Shown here piece by piece: positions 46,479-55,734 of a DNA stretch of 64,000 nt. How positions within the stretch are numbered: position 1 is the first letter of the stretch; every line of letters starts with the position of its first letter. A program made the translations under genes and the position numbers. This DNA is from Bacteroidota bacterium (GTDB lineage Bacteria; Bacteroidota; Bacteroidia; AKYH767-A; 2013-40CM-41-45): positions 310,001-374,000 of the forward strand of contig JADJFC010000004.1 in the NCBI GenBank assembly GCA_016708785.1, given 5' to 3'. Below the pieces are notes generated by a model, which made no database searches, was not told the DNA's origin, and saw nothing but the letters and a program-made list of their open reading frames with translations.

Positions 46479-46988
46479 ATGTCATCAGCTGATCAAAACT
46501 TATCTACGATTAAGGGGCTTCCGGAAGGAAGCGGACTTCGATTTAGCATTGTTGTTTCTGAATGGAATGAACAGATCACAGAATCACTGTATACTGCTTG
46601 CCATCAGACCTTATTAGATGCCGGCTGTGAACCGGAACATATCACAAGAACAAATGTGCCGGGAAGCTTTGAATTGCCATTGGGTGCAAAGCGTGCAATC
46701 GATAGCGGGAAATTTGATGTGGTGATCTGTCTGGGTTGTGTTATCCAGGGCGAAACGCGCCACTTTGATTTTATCTGTGATGCCGTTGCCAATGGTATTA
46801 TGAAACTCAACCTCGATTACAAGATCCCTGTGATTTTCGGCGTACTCACTCCTGAGAACCAGCAGCAAGCAATAGATCGTGCCGGCGGAAAACACGGCAA
46901 TAAAGGTGTTGAAGCTGCAGTGACGGGACTGAAAATGGGACGTGGGGATGGATTGAGGAAGACGGTTTCGGGGTTTTCAAAGATTTAA
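46479..46988 (+). CDS. ribH: 6,7-dimethyl-8-ribityllumazine synthase
   Basis: 169 residues. RibH joins 5-amino-6-ribitylaminouracil and 3,4-dihydroxy-2-butanone 4-phosphate, the step before riboflavin. The core has FSIVVSEWNEQITESL, VPGSFELPLGAKRAI, VICLGCVIQGETRHFDFICDAV (catalytic His in RHFDF) and IPVIFGVLTPENQQQAIDRAG. A Ser/Asp-rich N-terminal arm of about 20 residues is usual. It assembles as a shell or decamer. A terminator hairpin just upstream separates it from the TPR gene. ribD lies 12 kb away. Confidence 0.95.
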   Translation: MSSADQNLSTIKGLPEGSGLRFSIVVSEWNEQITESLYTACHQTLLDAGCEPEHITRTNVPGSFELPLGAKRAIDSGKFDVVICLGCVIQGETRHFDFICDAVANGIMKLNLDYKIPVIFGVLTPENQQQAIDRAGGKHGNKGVEAAVTGLKMGRGDGLRKTVSGFSKI

Positions 46989-47011
46989 ATTTCCGGTTTT
47001 AAGGTTTGCAG

Positions 47012-47058
47012 GTTTCAAGTTTCAGGTTGGACAACCTGAAAAACCTGAAACTTGAAAC
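47012..47058. terminator. Bidirectional hairpin between convergent genes
   Basis: A perfect 17-bp inverted repeat (47012-47028 and 47042-47058, GTTTCAAGTTTCAGGTT and its complement) with a 13-nt loop, between ribH and the T9SS gene. The arms are themselves built from 7-bp units (CAGGTTT, CAAGTTT, CAGGTTG). There is no long T-run, so the terminator role is inferred. Confidence 0.55.
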
Positions 47059-47081
47059 TCTAACGATTTCTTTTCAAAAAT

Positions 47082-48182
47082 TTATCGAACTACAAACCCC
47101 TTTTTCCCCACCACACCACTTTCATTCGACATTCTCAAAAAGTAATTGCCGGATTTAAGATTAAGTTTTTCCAGATCGATCTTTTGAATCTTTATTTCTC
47201 CATTGACATTACTGTCTGAAATTTCACTGGTGATAAGTTGCCCTGTTGATGAGATGATTTCTAATTTCAAATTACCTTTTGAAAGAACAGAGTATTTTAC
47301 AAATAATTCTTTTGAAACCGGATTCGGAAATAAAACAAGTTCATTAATTGCTGATGGCTGATATGTCAAACCTGTAGACTGCAATGTATCTCTATAAGTA
47401 ATTCCACTAACTACTCCTCCTACTCCGGTATTGATCTGTAAAACAGGAATTCCTTTTCCCGGTGACAACCATTTATATTCTATAGTTGTGATTGGCGGTG
47501 TAGAAAAACCAAATCCTAGGGAGTCAATGTAGACACTGTCAACTTCAACAATTGTGGACTTCACTCTGATCGCATCGAATGTACCGTAAGGTGTCGTTAC
47601 AGTTCCCCAACCATCTGCTTCATTTGAACGCTCTTTAACTACGCTATAATAGATTCCAAGAGTTGAAGTCAGGTCGATCGTATATCCCGAAGGAGATACA
47701 TTGGTTGTACCAAAAGTAAGAGGGAAAGTGTAAATATAATCTTTAGCGGAAAACGGAATCGGCAACGGAGCTCCATTCACGTTGGCACCAAATCCCGGTT
47801 GAGCAAACGATGTAGAACTGTTGTAAAAGAAATCCCATACATCGCTCACATTGACTTGTCCGGCAGTAAAGGCTGTTCCATGTCGCGCCTGATTAGAACG
47901 GTTCGGATTAAATGAATTATCGATATAATAAAGTGACAATAAGGAACCTGTCGCTGCTTCATCAAAAATGGTATCAATGGTCTGTGAAGATGATGTAAGA
48001 AGCGAATAATCCCATGTAGTATTGGCTCCAGTAATTGCCGGATCCATACCTGTGAATGCAACTCCATTACTTACCACAAATTGTTCTCCGGAATGAGTTA
48101 AATCTGCTGATGTAATTGTTATCTGACTTTTTGCGATCTGGAATGTACAGATCAATATACAAGCAATGACTATCTTTTTCAT
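47082..48182 (-). CDS. Secreted protein with T9SS type A sorting domain
   Basis: 366 residues from ATG 48182, chosen because it opens a signal peptide (MKKIVIACILICTFQIAKSQ); the frame is open to 48230. A beta-rich body of about 270 residues contains Trp/Tyr-rich strands (NTTWDYSLLTSSSQTIDTI, DVWDFFYNSSTSFAQPGFG, ADGWGTVTTPYGTFDAIRV) with no motif I recognise. The C-terminal about 85 residues (NELVLFPNPVSKELFVKYS ... LNLKSGNYFLRMSNESGVVGKKGFVV) are a T9SS type A domain. It is exported and held at the surface. The signal peptide and the sorting domain are clear; the function is not. Confidence 0.85.
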   Translation of the reverse strand: MKKIVIACILICTFQIAKSQITITSADLTHSGEQFVVSNGVAFTGMDPAITGANTTWDYSLLTSSSQTIDTIFDEAATGSLLSLYYIDNSFNPNRSNQARHGTAFTAGQVNVSDVWDFFYNSSTSFAQPGFGANVNGAPLPIPFSAKDYIYTFPLTFGTTNVSPSGYTIDLTSTLGIYYSVVKERSNEADGWGTVTTPYGTFDAIRVKSTIVEVDSVYIDSLGFGFSTPPITTIEYKWLSPGKGIPVLQINTGVGGVVSGITYRDTLQSTGLTYQPSAINELVLFPNPVSKELFVKYSVLSKGNLKLEIISSTGQLITSEISDSNVNGEIKIQKIDLEKLNLKSGNYFLRMSNESGVVGKKGFVVR

Positions 48183-48271
48183 AATGATTTTTTGGGAATA
48201 CAAATATATTAGAATTTGGGAGAATGGCAAGTGAAGGGGGGTGCGGATGGGCGGAATGGGATTTTGGTTTG

Positions 48272-48292
48272 CAGGTTTAAGGTTGCAGGTTG
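48272..48292. repeat. Heptameric repeat upstream of the T9SS gene
   Basis: Three units CAGGTTT, AAGGTTG, CAGGTTG. The same unit family is used in the hairpin at 47012-47058, about 1.2 kb away. Confidence 0.7.
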
Positions 48293-48398
48293 GATAGGTT
48301 GAGCATTCACTAATAACATAGATTTTACTAAAAGTAATATCTGATTTTAATGGTTTCCATGAATAAAATGGAATCTAGAAATAGGCTATATTTACAGA

Positions 48399-49292
48399 AT
48401 GAAAAACAAGATGAGTAACCAAAAAAATCTGATTTTATTCGCTGCTTTTTTGGCGACTTCTTTTCAAGGATGTAAAAAAGATGCCGAGGAAACTCCTGTT
48501 CCTCCTACATATAACCTTGTATTCAAATATCATTTCGACAGCACACAAGTTCGATTAAATAATTTCGGTCAGCCGGAAGGGATTCCTGCCGGACATGGTG
48601 CACAATCGCCAAAATTCAATTTGATGAGTTCGCATTACATTGAACTTGCTCCGGACAGTCTGACTTTACTTGGCAATGGACAGGTCCTTTATCGTGCTCC
48701 GGAAACAAGTGCAGGCGGAAGTTTGGCTATAGATTTTGCTCAGTCAGTGAATGCCGGCGAAGGACAATCCTTTTTCACCATACCACTCAAGAGTATGACA
48801 GCAGGAACATACCAATGGCTACGTATTTCACTTGCTTATCAGAATTACGATATCAATTTCCGGGCATCAGGATTTGATTTGACGGGAACACTTGCTTCTT
48901 TCATTGGCTTCAATACTTACATCACCAGTTTCAAACCAAAAGATTCAAGTGTAGTTGTGAATGGAAACCGATTGCAAGGTTATTGGGCTTTTGAAATTGA
49001 CACTTTGGGATTTACATCTGTTACAACCGGGCAAGCCCCGGCAACTACAGTTCCAAATCCACTAAGTGCGACCTCTCCGGTTCCTGCCGGTTCCTGCGTT
49101 GTTACCGGCAAATTTGATCAGCCATTGATCATCACCGGAAATGAAACGAAAGACATCGTGATCAATGTATCACTTTCGGTAAATAATAGTTTTGAATGGA
49201 TTGAAGCCGTAGGCGATAACATCTTTGAACCACCTGCTGATGTGGTAGTGGATATGGGGGTACGGGGGGTGATTCCGTATGTTGTTTATTAA
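48399..49292 (+). CDS. Lipoprotein of unknown function
   Basis: 297 residues. A lipobox FQGC near residues 22-25 follows a hydrophobic run. The mature part starts with an acidic-proline linker (DAEETPVPPTY) and a beta-rich domain (YNLVFKYHFDSTQVRLNNFGQPEGIPAGHG, YIELAPDSLTLLGNGQVLYRAPETSAGGSLAIDF, GTYQWLRISLAYQNYDINF). The Asp/Gln/Gly pattern is reminiscent of MbnP-like or cell-surface binding lipoproteins, but I am not sure. A copy of the MITE-like repeat begins at its stop codon. Confidence 0.6.
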   Translation: MKNKMSNQKNLILFAAFLATSFQGCKKDAEETPVPPTYNLVFKYHFDSTQVRLNNFGQPEGIPAGHGAQSPKFNLMSSHYIELAPDSLTLLGNGQVLYRAPETSAGGSLAIDFAQSVNAGEGQSFFTIPLKSMTAGTYQWLRISLAYQNYDINFRASGFDLTGTLASFIGFNTYITSFKPKDSSVVVNGNRLQGYWAFEIDTLGFTSVTTGQAPATTVPNPLSATSPVPAGSCVVTGKFDQPLIITGNETKDIVINVSLSVNNSFEWIEAVGDNIFEPPADVVVDMGVRGVIPYVVY

Positions 49293-49680
49293 TCATTACT
49301 GTCCGATAAAACTAATTTCATAGGGCAGTAAATGCTTGCTGCAAGTTCTTGATTTCAATTTTCTTTTTTTGTTTGGGTGGCTCTTTGCTTTTTGGGGGTT
49401 GGGGGGGCCCAAAAAAAGAAACAAAAAAAAGCCCAACGCACCAAATCATTTGAAACTTCGATTATTAGACACAACCTTGATCAACTTTTCAAATGATTTC
49501 CCCATTGGGGTTGACTCCCCACACAATAACTGTTCTTTCTTTGATTAAGATAGATGTGTGTCAAGAAATTATGGAGGCTTACTATGAATTTATTCTGCGA
49601 ACAGTTGATTTAAGTTATAATTTAAAGCTTTAATTAAACTGTTTGATTTTTATCGGACTGTAATGATTATGAATTATTCA
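49293..49680. other. Intergenic region between the lipoprotein and dapA genes
   Basis: 388 bp, almost wholly taken up by MITE-like copy 2. No other gene or site was seen. Confidence 0.6.
49298..49661. mobile_element. MITE-like repeat, copy 2
   Basis: A 364-bp relative of the element at 30044-30394. The ends ACTGTCCGATAAAA (49298) and its complement (to 49661) have one mismatch, and pairing extends outward over TAATCATTAC / GTAATGATTA, to 49290-49669. The inner inverted repeat AAATCATTTGAAA / TTTCAAATGATTT is at 49443-49455 and 49487-49499. The 16-bp palindrome of copy 1 is replaced by a G-rich stretch. It ends 11 bp before the repaired dapA stop. Confidence 0.75.
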
Positions 49681-50552
49681 TTATAAAAATGCTTCAAACC
49701 TATTGATCGCAGAACGATTCACGCTTGTTAGTGGTAATCGAACGTGTTGGAACAAATGTTCATAGCAGTCATCAGGCCTTTAACACCGGAAGGATTTCCA
49801 TCGATGAAAATTGCATGCATGATCTCTAAAAGTTTGTAATGTAGTTTTCTGGATTTTTCAAAATTCCCGTCTAATGATAATCGAATCATTTCTGAAAAAT
49901 CTTTTGGAAAAGCATTCGCTACAACTGAAATTACTCCATCTGCCCCACAAGCTATCATTGGCAGGCTGATCACATCATCGCCACTTATTACTAAGAAATC
50001 TTTCGGTCGATTTTTCAGGATCTTCATCGCTTTTTCCAGATTTCCGGAAGCTTCCTTTATACCAACGATGTTCTTTACTTCGTGTGCAAGTTGTAACGTT
50101 GTATCTGCATCAAGATTGCTACCTGTCCTGGATGGCACATTGTAAAGGATTACAGGCACCGGGCAGGCATTACCAATCATTTTGTAATGCTGAATGATTC
50201 CGCGCTGAGAAGGGCGATTATAGTATGGTGAAACGGAAAGAATAGCATCGATACCTTCGAAATCAAATTCTTCAATTGTATCCAGGATTTCCTGAGTGTT
50301 GTTTCCTCCTAATCCCAAAACAATTGGCAATCGCTTGTCATTGATCTCAATTACAAAATCAACCACTGCACGACGTTCGTTGTTAGTTAAAGTTGCTGAC
50401 TCGCCTGTTGTTCCAAGAGGAACCAGGTATTCAACTTTTCCATCAATACATTTGTCAATTATTTTTCTGAATGATTTGAAGTCAATACTTCCATCTTTAT
50501 GAAAAGGTGTTACTAATGCAACACCGGTTCCTTTGAGTTTATTCAGATTCAT
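49681..50552 (-). CDS. dapA: 4-hydroxy-tetrahydrodipicolinate synthase DapA, frameshifted at the end
   Basis: DapA condenses pyruvate and aspartate semialdehyde in lysine and meso-diaminopimelate synthesis. KGTGVALVTPFHKDGSIDF, LGTTGESATLTNNERR, VSPYYNRPSQRGIIQHYK (catalytic Tyr), PVILYNVPSRTGSNL and the Schiff-base lysine in IVGIKEASG are present. The printed frame ends early at 49728 (274 residues). Adding one base at about 49746 gives VRLPLTSVNRSAINRFEAFL and a stop at 49681, for 290 residues. It is the last gene of the ligA - DUF6913 - dapA group and overlaps the previous gene by 4 bp. Confidence 0.92.
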
Positions 50553-51103
50553 TCCGCTTTTTTTAATTGTTTCAAGAAATGTTCAATTTCATCAATCACT
50601 ACTTTTATCGCCGGCTCACCTTTGATCTGAACCATCATATCATATGAATCGGTAGCTGTACGAACATATCTACCTACTCTGAATCGAGCATGTGACATGG
50701 CAGCGATGTACTGCAAAGGAAAACATTTCCCCGAATTTAAGTTGATTAAAATGTCGAATTTTTCATTAATAAAATTCTGTACGATTGGATTGACGGGAAT
50801 CATTTTGAAATTCAGATCCTTTCTGGTAAAAAAATCCAATCCATATTGTGCAAATTGCGCAGTTGGAAGTGTTTTTTTGTCCACAAAGCCCATTGCCAGA
50901 ATATCCTTTTTATAGGTACTTCTGACAGACTTGACATAACTTTTTACTATTTCATAATCCTTTTCATCAGTCGCATCATACAACAATCCGATCTTATTTG
51001 CCTGATCAAATCCAACAACTTCTCTTTTGAAACGAACTTTTTTCAGTTCTTTCATAAATTGCATATGTCCTAGTCGGGCTCTGATTGCTTTTCTCAATTT
51101 CAT
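50549..51103 (-). CDS. DUF6913-type protein
   Basis: 184 residues, basic, with no signal peptide. The sequence has the DUF6913 pattern seen in Bacteroidota: VGFDQANKIGLLYDATDEKDYEIVKSY, VRSTYKKDILAMGFVDKKTLP, LDFFTRKDLNFKMIPVNPIVQNFINEKFDILINLNSGKCFPLQYIAAMSHARFRVG. Function unknown. It overlaps ligA and dapA by 4 bp at each end (ATGA type), so the three are translated as a unit. Confidence 0.7.
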   Translation of the reverse strand: MKLRKAIRARLGHMQFMKELKKVRFKREVVGFDQANKIGLLYDATDEKDYEIVKSYVKSVRSTYKKDILAMGFVDKKTLPTAQFAQYGLDFFTRKDLNFKMIPVNPIVQNFINEKFDILINLNSGKCFPLQYIAAMSHARFRVGRYVRTATDSYDMMVQIKGEPAIKVVIDEIEHFLKQLKKAE

Positions 51104-53190
51104 TTTCCTTTAAGCATTTTTTCAAAATCATCTTCTGAAATTACTTTGACATTTAATTTCTGAGCTTTTTCAAGCTTGGAATCACCTGCCTTTTCACCGG
51201 CGAGTAGAAAAGAAGTCTTTGCAGAAACACCGCTTTGGTTTTTTCCTCCATGCTGCTCAATCAACATCTTTATTTCATCCCGGCTGAAATTAGTGAAAGT
51301 ACCTGAAACTACAAATGACATACCTTCGAATTTATTGCTCAGTTTTGAAGGCATTCGGTCGAGTGCAATTTCCATGTTCAACCCCGCTTTTTTCAATTCA
51401 TTTACAAATTGAATATTTGTCTTTATACTAAAAAACTCGACGATACTGGCAGCGATCTTTTCGCCGATCTCTTCTGCTTCTACTAATTCAGCAACAGTTG
51501 CTTTGCTGATGGCATCGAGCGATTTAAAATGTAATGCTAATTTTTTTGCAACAGTTTCACCAACATATCGAATACCCATTGCATAAAGTACTCGTTCAAA
51601 AGCTACTTCTTTTGACTCTTCTATACCTTTTAGAATTTTCTGAACGGATTTTTCCTGCAGACTAATTTTCTTGGGCTTCCCTCCTTCTTCATTCTCTATG
51701 ACCTTTTCAAGTCCGATGATATTTTCATATTTTAAATTATACAAGTCGGCCGGATTATGGATCAATCCATTGTCAAAAAGCATTTCTATTTTTCCTTCAC
51801 CCAAGCTATCGATATTCATTGCACGGCGACTGATAAAATGTTCGATTCGACCTTTGATCTGTGTTGGACATCCGGTGATATTTGGACAATAATGTTGGAC
51901 TTCACCTTCTTTGCGTTCTAATTTGGTGCCGCAATCCGGACATTTCTTCACATAAACAACGGGCTCTGAATTTTTATTTCGCTTTTTTAGATCAACACCA
52001 GTGATCTTCGGAATTACTTCGCCGCCTTTTTCAACATACACTGTGTCACCTATTCGCAGATCCAGTTTTTCGATTTGATCTGCATTGTGTAAAGTCGCTC
52101 TTCGTACTGTAGACCCGGCAAGAAAAACAGCTTTCAAATTTGCGACAGGAGTAATTGCACCCGTTCGCCCAACCTGATAGGTGATCTCCTCTAAAATTGT
52201 TGAAACGCTTTCTGATTTGAACTTATAAGCAATGGCCCAACGCGGCGATTTAGCTGTGAAACCAAGTTCGTTCTGCTGTTCAAAGGAGTTCACTTTTATA
52301 ACCACATCATCTGTATCGTAAGGCAGATCAAAACGTGCTTTATCCCAATGTTCTAGGTATTTTATTACGTCTTCAATTGATTTACATTTTTTTGTGTGCT
52401 CACTAATTTTAAATCCCCAGGTAGATGCTGCTTTCATAGCATCAAGGTGAGATTCGAAAGAAAGATTCTTTCCGTACATAGCATATAAAAAGCAATCCAA
52501 TCCACGACTTCCGACCACCTTTGAATCCTGCATTTTGATTGTGCCTGCTGCAGCATTTCTCGGATTCTTCAAAAGACGATCTGCAATTTCTTCTTCGTCG
52601 TAACCATCTTCGATCATTTGCTTTTCGATCTCTTTGTTGATCTTGTTAAACGAGGACCGCGGCATTAGAATTTCACCTCGGATCTCAAAATCTTCCGGGT
52701 AATTTTTCCCGTGTAATGTCAACGGAATAGAACGAATCGTTTTTACGTTTGCAGTCACATCATCGCCCTGCACACCGTCACCGCGAGTTACTGCCTGAAC
52801 AAGTTTGCCTTCTTTATATGTCAAACCAATGGCGACTCCATCGAATTTCAATTCGCAAACATATTCGTATTCGTGATCAAGTCCTTTACGGACCCGTTCA
52901 TCAAAATCACGTAGCTCATCTTCAGAGTACGTATTTCCAAGTGAGAGCATCGGATAGGTATGCTTCACTGATTTGAATTCTTTTGTGATCGTACCTCCTA
53001 CTCTTTGAGTTGGAGAATCGTCAGTAGCATATTCAGGATGCTCCTTCTCAAGTTTTATCAATTCTTCAAGAAGCATGTCAAAATCGTAATCCGAAATACT
53101 TGGTTTTGCCTGAACATAATACTTATGGTTATGCTCTTCAATTTCCTTTCGTAACTGTTCTATCCGACGGAGAACTTTTGATTCACTCAT
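51100..53190 (-). CDS. ligA: NAD-dependent DNA ligase LigA
   Basis: 696 residues. The adenylation domain carries the nucleotidyl-lysine motif CELKFDGVAIGL (about residue 112), with LSLGNTYSEDELRDFDERVRKG upstream as an NAD-binding segment. The OB domain, a Cys4 zinc finger (CPDCGTKLERKEGEVQHYCP, then CPTQ), a helix-hairpin-helix domain and a C-terminal BRCT domain (GMSFVVSGTFTNFSRDEIK, about 615-690) are in order. It joins Okazaki fragments and repair nicks. It begins the ligA - DUF6913 - dapA group. Confidence 0.96.
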   Translation of the reverse strand: MSESKVLRRIEQLRKEIEEHNHKYYVQAKPSISDYDFDMLLEELIKLEKEHPEYATDDSPTQRVGGTITKEFKSVKHTYPMLSLGNTYSEDELRDFDERVRKGLDHEYEYVCELKFDGVAIGLTYKEGKLVQAVTRGDGVQGDDVTANVKTIRSIPLTLHGKNYPEDFEIRGEILMPRSSFNKINKEIEKQMIEDGYDEEEIADRLLKNPRNAAAGTIKMQDSKVVGSRGLDCFLYAMYGKNLSFESHLDAMKAASTWGFKISEHTKKCKSIEDVIKYLEHWDKARFDLPYDTDDVVIKVNSFEQQNELGFTAKSPRWAIAYKFKSESVSTILEEITYQVGRTGAITPVANLKAVFLAGSTVRRATLHNADQIEKLDLRIGDTVYVEKGGEVIPKITGVDLKKRNKNSEPVVYVKKCPDCGTKLERKEGEVQHYCPNITGCPTQIKGRIEHFISRRAMNIDSLGEGKIEMLFDNGLIHNPADLYNLKYENIIGLEKVIENEEGGKPKKISLQEKSVQKILKGIEESKEVAFERVLYAMGIRYVGETVAKKLALHFKSLDAISKATVAELVEAEEIGEKIAASIVEFFSIKTNIQFVNELKKAGLNMEIALDRMPSKLSNKFEGMSFVVSGTFTNFSRDEIKMLIEQHGGKNQSGVSAKTSFLLAGEKAGDSKLEKAQKLNVKVISEDDFEKMLKGK

Positions 53191-53277
53191 AATAAAATTG
53201 TCTTAAATCGCCTGGAGCAATATTAAATATTCACTGCCGTAAATGTACAAAAAACCGTTAATTTTTACCGGATGATA

Positions 53278-54121
53278 TCACTTGACCGCACGAATCATTC
53301 TAAATTTGTCATTCAAATCTTTCCGAATGCTAATATCGTGAAAACCGATGAGTTCTAATATTTCAGCGGTTTCTTTGCCTAGATTTTCATTGATTTCAAG
53401 GTACATTTTTCCACCTGGTTTTAATGATTCCTTACCAATTTTTGCCAGACGTTTATAAAAAAGTAATGGATCCTGATCAGTTACAAAAAGCGCAAGGTGT
53501 GGTTCGTGTTCCAGGACGTTGGCTTTCATCAATGCTGCTTCACTGCTTCGGACATAAGGTGGATTGCTGACAATAATATCAACCTCTCTGTAAGGTATTT
53601 CTAGCTTCAAAATATCTGCTTCAAGAAAATCAACTTTTATATCAAGTGTGTCAGAATTATCTCTTGACAACTCTATTGCAGATGTAGAAATATCAATTCC
53701 TTTTACATTTGACAAAGGAATCATTTTTTTTATTGCTATTCCTATGCATCCGCTTCCGCTACAAATGTCGACAACAGTTGGTGAACCAATTGAATTTTCT
53801 TTTACGATCCATTCGACCAGCTCTTCAGTCTCTTGTCGCGGAATTAAAACGGCAGGATTTACCTTGAATTTAATTCCTGCAAACCAAGCATAACCGAGGA
53901 TATACTGAATTGGTTTATTAGATTTAAGTTCTGACGTGATAGCTTTGAGCTTTTCAAGAATAACCTCAGGTAATTCCTCATCTTTTTTCAAAGCAAGATC
54001 AATTCGGCGATAGCCCATTACATCTTCGAAAATGTGAATTGACAGTTGCTCAAGTTCTCCTTCAGAATAGTGATTTGAGAGGCTAGATTTAAATTCCGCA
54101 ATAAAAAGTCGATATGTTCAT
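53278..54121 (-). CDS. prmC: Release factor glutamine methyltransferase PrmC, frameshifted at the start
   Basis: PrmC methylates the glutamine of the GGQ motif in release factors. The catalytic motif VSNPPYVRSSE and SAM motif VVDICSGSGCIGIAI are present. The printed start (GYRRIDLALKK) is internal to the family. Removing one T from the T5 run (plus-strand A5 at 54103-54107) gives the usual N-terminus from ATG 54121: MNISTFIAEFKSSLSNHYSE, then LEQLSIHIFEDVMGYRRI. Repaired length is about 280 residues. The start lies 6 bp after the pepD stop. Confidence 0.9.
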
Positions 54122-54127
54122 CAACTA

Positions 54128-55591
54128 CTAATTTATAGCAGGAATTCTCTTTAGGGTTTCCAATAAATACGGCCAGTATTTTTGAACGGAACTTATTTGC
54201 ACTTTCTCATCAGGTGAATGCGCACCTCGAATGTTTGGTCCAAAAGAGATCATTTGCATACCGGGGTAATTTGTGCCAAGAATACCACATTCAAGTCCGG
54301 CATGACAAGCATTTACCAATGCATCTTCCTTATACATTTCTTTATACAGATCATTCATGATCTTGATGATTGGAGCATCAGGATTTGGAGTCCAGCCGGG
54401 ATATGAGCCATTGAAAAGTACACGTGCTCCTATTAATTCAAACGTATGGCGTAAAGTATTGGCAAGATCCATTTTCTCACTGTCTACTGAACTTCTGGTA
54501 AGACACTGTATTGAATATTCTCCTTCCGCTACTACAACACGAGCAAGATTATTTGATGTTTGAACCAGATGTTCGATATCGGGACTCATTCTATATACTC
54601 CGTTGGCACATGCATAAAGACTTTTCAGTATTTTCGCCTGAAAGCCTTTTTGCAAAACCCGCTTCTTTATTTCGATTGGGCTTGTGCTCAATGAAAAATT
54701 TGGATCCGTTGTTTTATATTCAAACTTCAATTCCTTTTCAATGGATTTGATATATGCCATAAAAGTATCCAAGTCCTTTTCTCCGACAACTATTTCAGCA
54801 ACCGATTCTCTAGGAATAGCATTGCGTAAGCTTCCTCCATCAATACTTGCAATTTGAATTCCATATTTTTCAAATGCTCCCACTAAAACACGATTCATAA
54901 TCTTATTGGCATTACCTCTTCCTTTGTAAATGTCCATTCCTGAATGTCCACCGGTAAGTCCTTTTACTTGAATCGAACAAAAAACAACATTGGGCGGTGC
55001 TGCTTCAAGAGTATAACTACCTGTTGCAGTAACGTCTATTCCACCGGCACAGCCAATTGTGAGTTCGTTATCGTCTTCAGTGTCCAGATTCAATAAGATC
55101 TTTCCATTTAATAAGCCACCTTTCAAATTTAAAGCGCCTGTCATTCCCGTTTCTTCATCTATCGTAAACAAAGCTTCTATTGGCGGATGAGAAATACTAT
55201 CGGAAGAAAGTATTGTCATGATCGATGCTACTCCGATTCCATTATCTGCGCCAAGTGTTGTTCCGTTAGCTTTAACCCAATCACCGTCAACGACCATTTC
55301 GATTCCTTGTGTATTGAAATCGAATTTTGTACTCGCATTTTTTTGATGCACCATGTCGAGGTGACTTTGCAAAACAACCGTTTGACGATTCTCCATACCT
55401 TTGCTGGCAGGCTTCTTTATGATCACATTGCCAACTTCGTCTTTTGAAGTTTCAAGGCCAAGTTTCTTTCCAAACTCCATCATGAATTCGATGATACGTT
55501 CTTCTTTTTTCGACGGACGAGGAACTGCATTGACTTCAGAAAAGTGAGTCCAAAGTTCTTTTGGTTCGAGAGAGGTGATTTGCTTTGACAT
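54128..55591 (-). CDS. pepD: Aminoacyl-histidine dipeptidase PepD
   Basis: 487 residues, zinc-dependent M20 family. Metal-site segments are VVLQSHLDMVHQKN (His and Asp ligands), the GADNGIGVA Asp, EETGMTGALNL (Glu-Glu) and NLDTEDDNELTIG. C-terminal ACHAGLECGILGTNYPGMQMISFGPNIRGAHSPDE supplies the last His and the dimer loop. It splits Xaa-His dipeptides such as carnosine in the cytoplasm. It precedes prmC by 6 bp, so likely co-transcribed. Confidence 0.92.
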   Translation of the reverse strand: MSKQITSLEPKELWTHFSEVNAVPRPSKKEERIIEFMMEFGKKLGLETSKDEVGNVIIKKPASKGMENRQTVVLQSHLDMVHQKNASTKFDFNTQGIEMVVDGDWVKANGTTLGADNGIGVASIMTILSSDSISHPPIEALFTIDEETGMTGALNLKGGLLNGKILLNLDTEDDNELTIGCAGGIDVTATGSYTLEAAPPNVVFCSIQVKGLTGGHSGMDIYKGRGNANKIMNRVLVGAFEKYGIQIASIDGGSLRNAIPRESVAEIVVGEKDLDTFMAYIKSIEKELKFEYKTTDPNFSLSTSPIEIKKRVLQKGFQAKILKSLYACANGVYRMSPDIEHLVQTSNNLARVVVAEGEYSIQCLTRSSVDSEKMDLANTLRHTFELIGARVLFNGSYPGWTPNPDAPIIKIMNDLYKEMYKEDALVNACHAGLECGILGTNYPGMQMISFGPNIRGAHSPDEKVQISSVQKYWPYLLETLKRIPAIN

Positions 55592-55629
55592 GGTTCTTTC
55601 TTTATTTGAGGGGCAAAGGTACTTAATTT

Positions 55630-55734
55630 AACGAATAACGAATAACGAAAAACGAATAGTGAATAACCCACAGCAACCTACGATAGCCATCCATTATTCA
55701 CTAATCGTTATTAGATATTAGTTATTCGTTATTT
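55630..55734. repeat. Mirrored heptamer repeats between ppsA and pepD
   Basis: Five units of AACGAAT type (55630-55664) and, about 28 bp on, six units of the near-complementary type GTTATTC/ATTATTC (55693-55734). The two blocks can form a long imperfect stem. The ppsA stop codon (55722-55724) lies in the second block. Confidence 0.85.
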
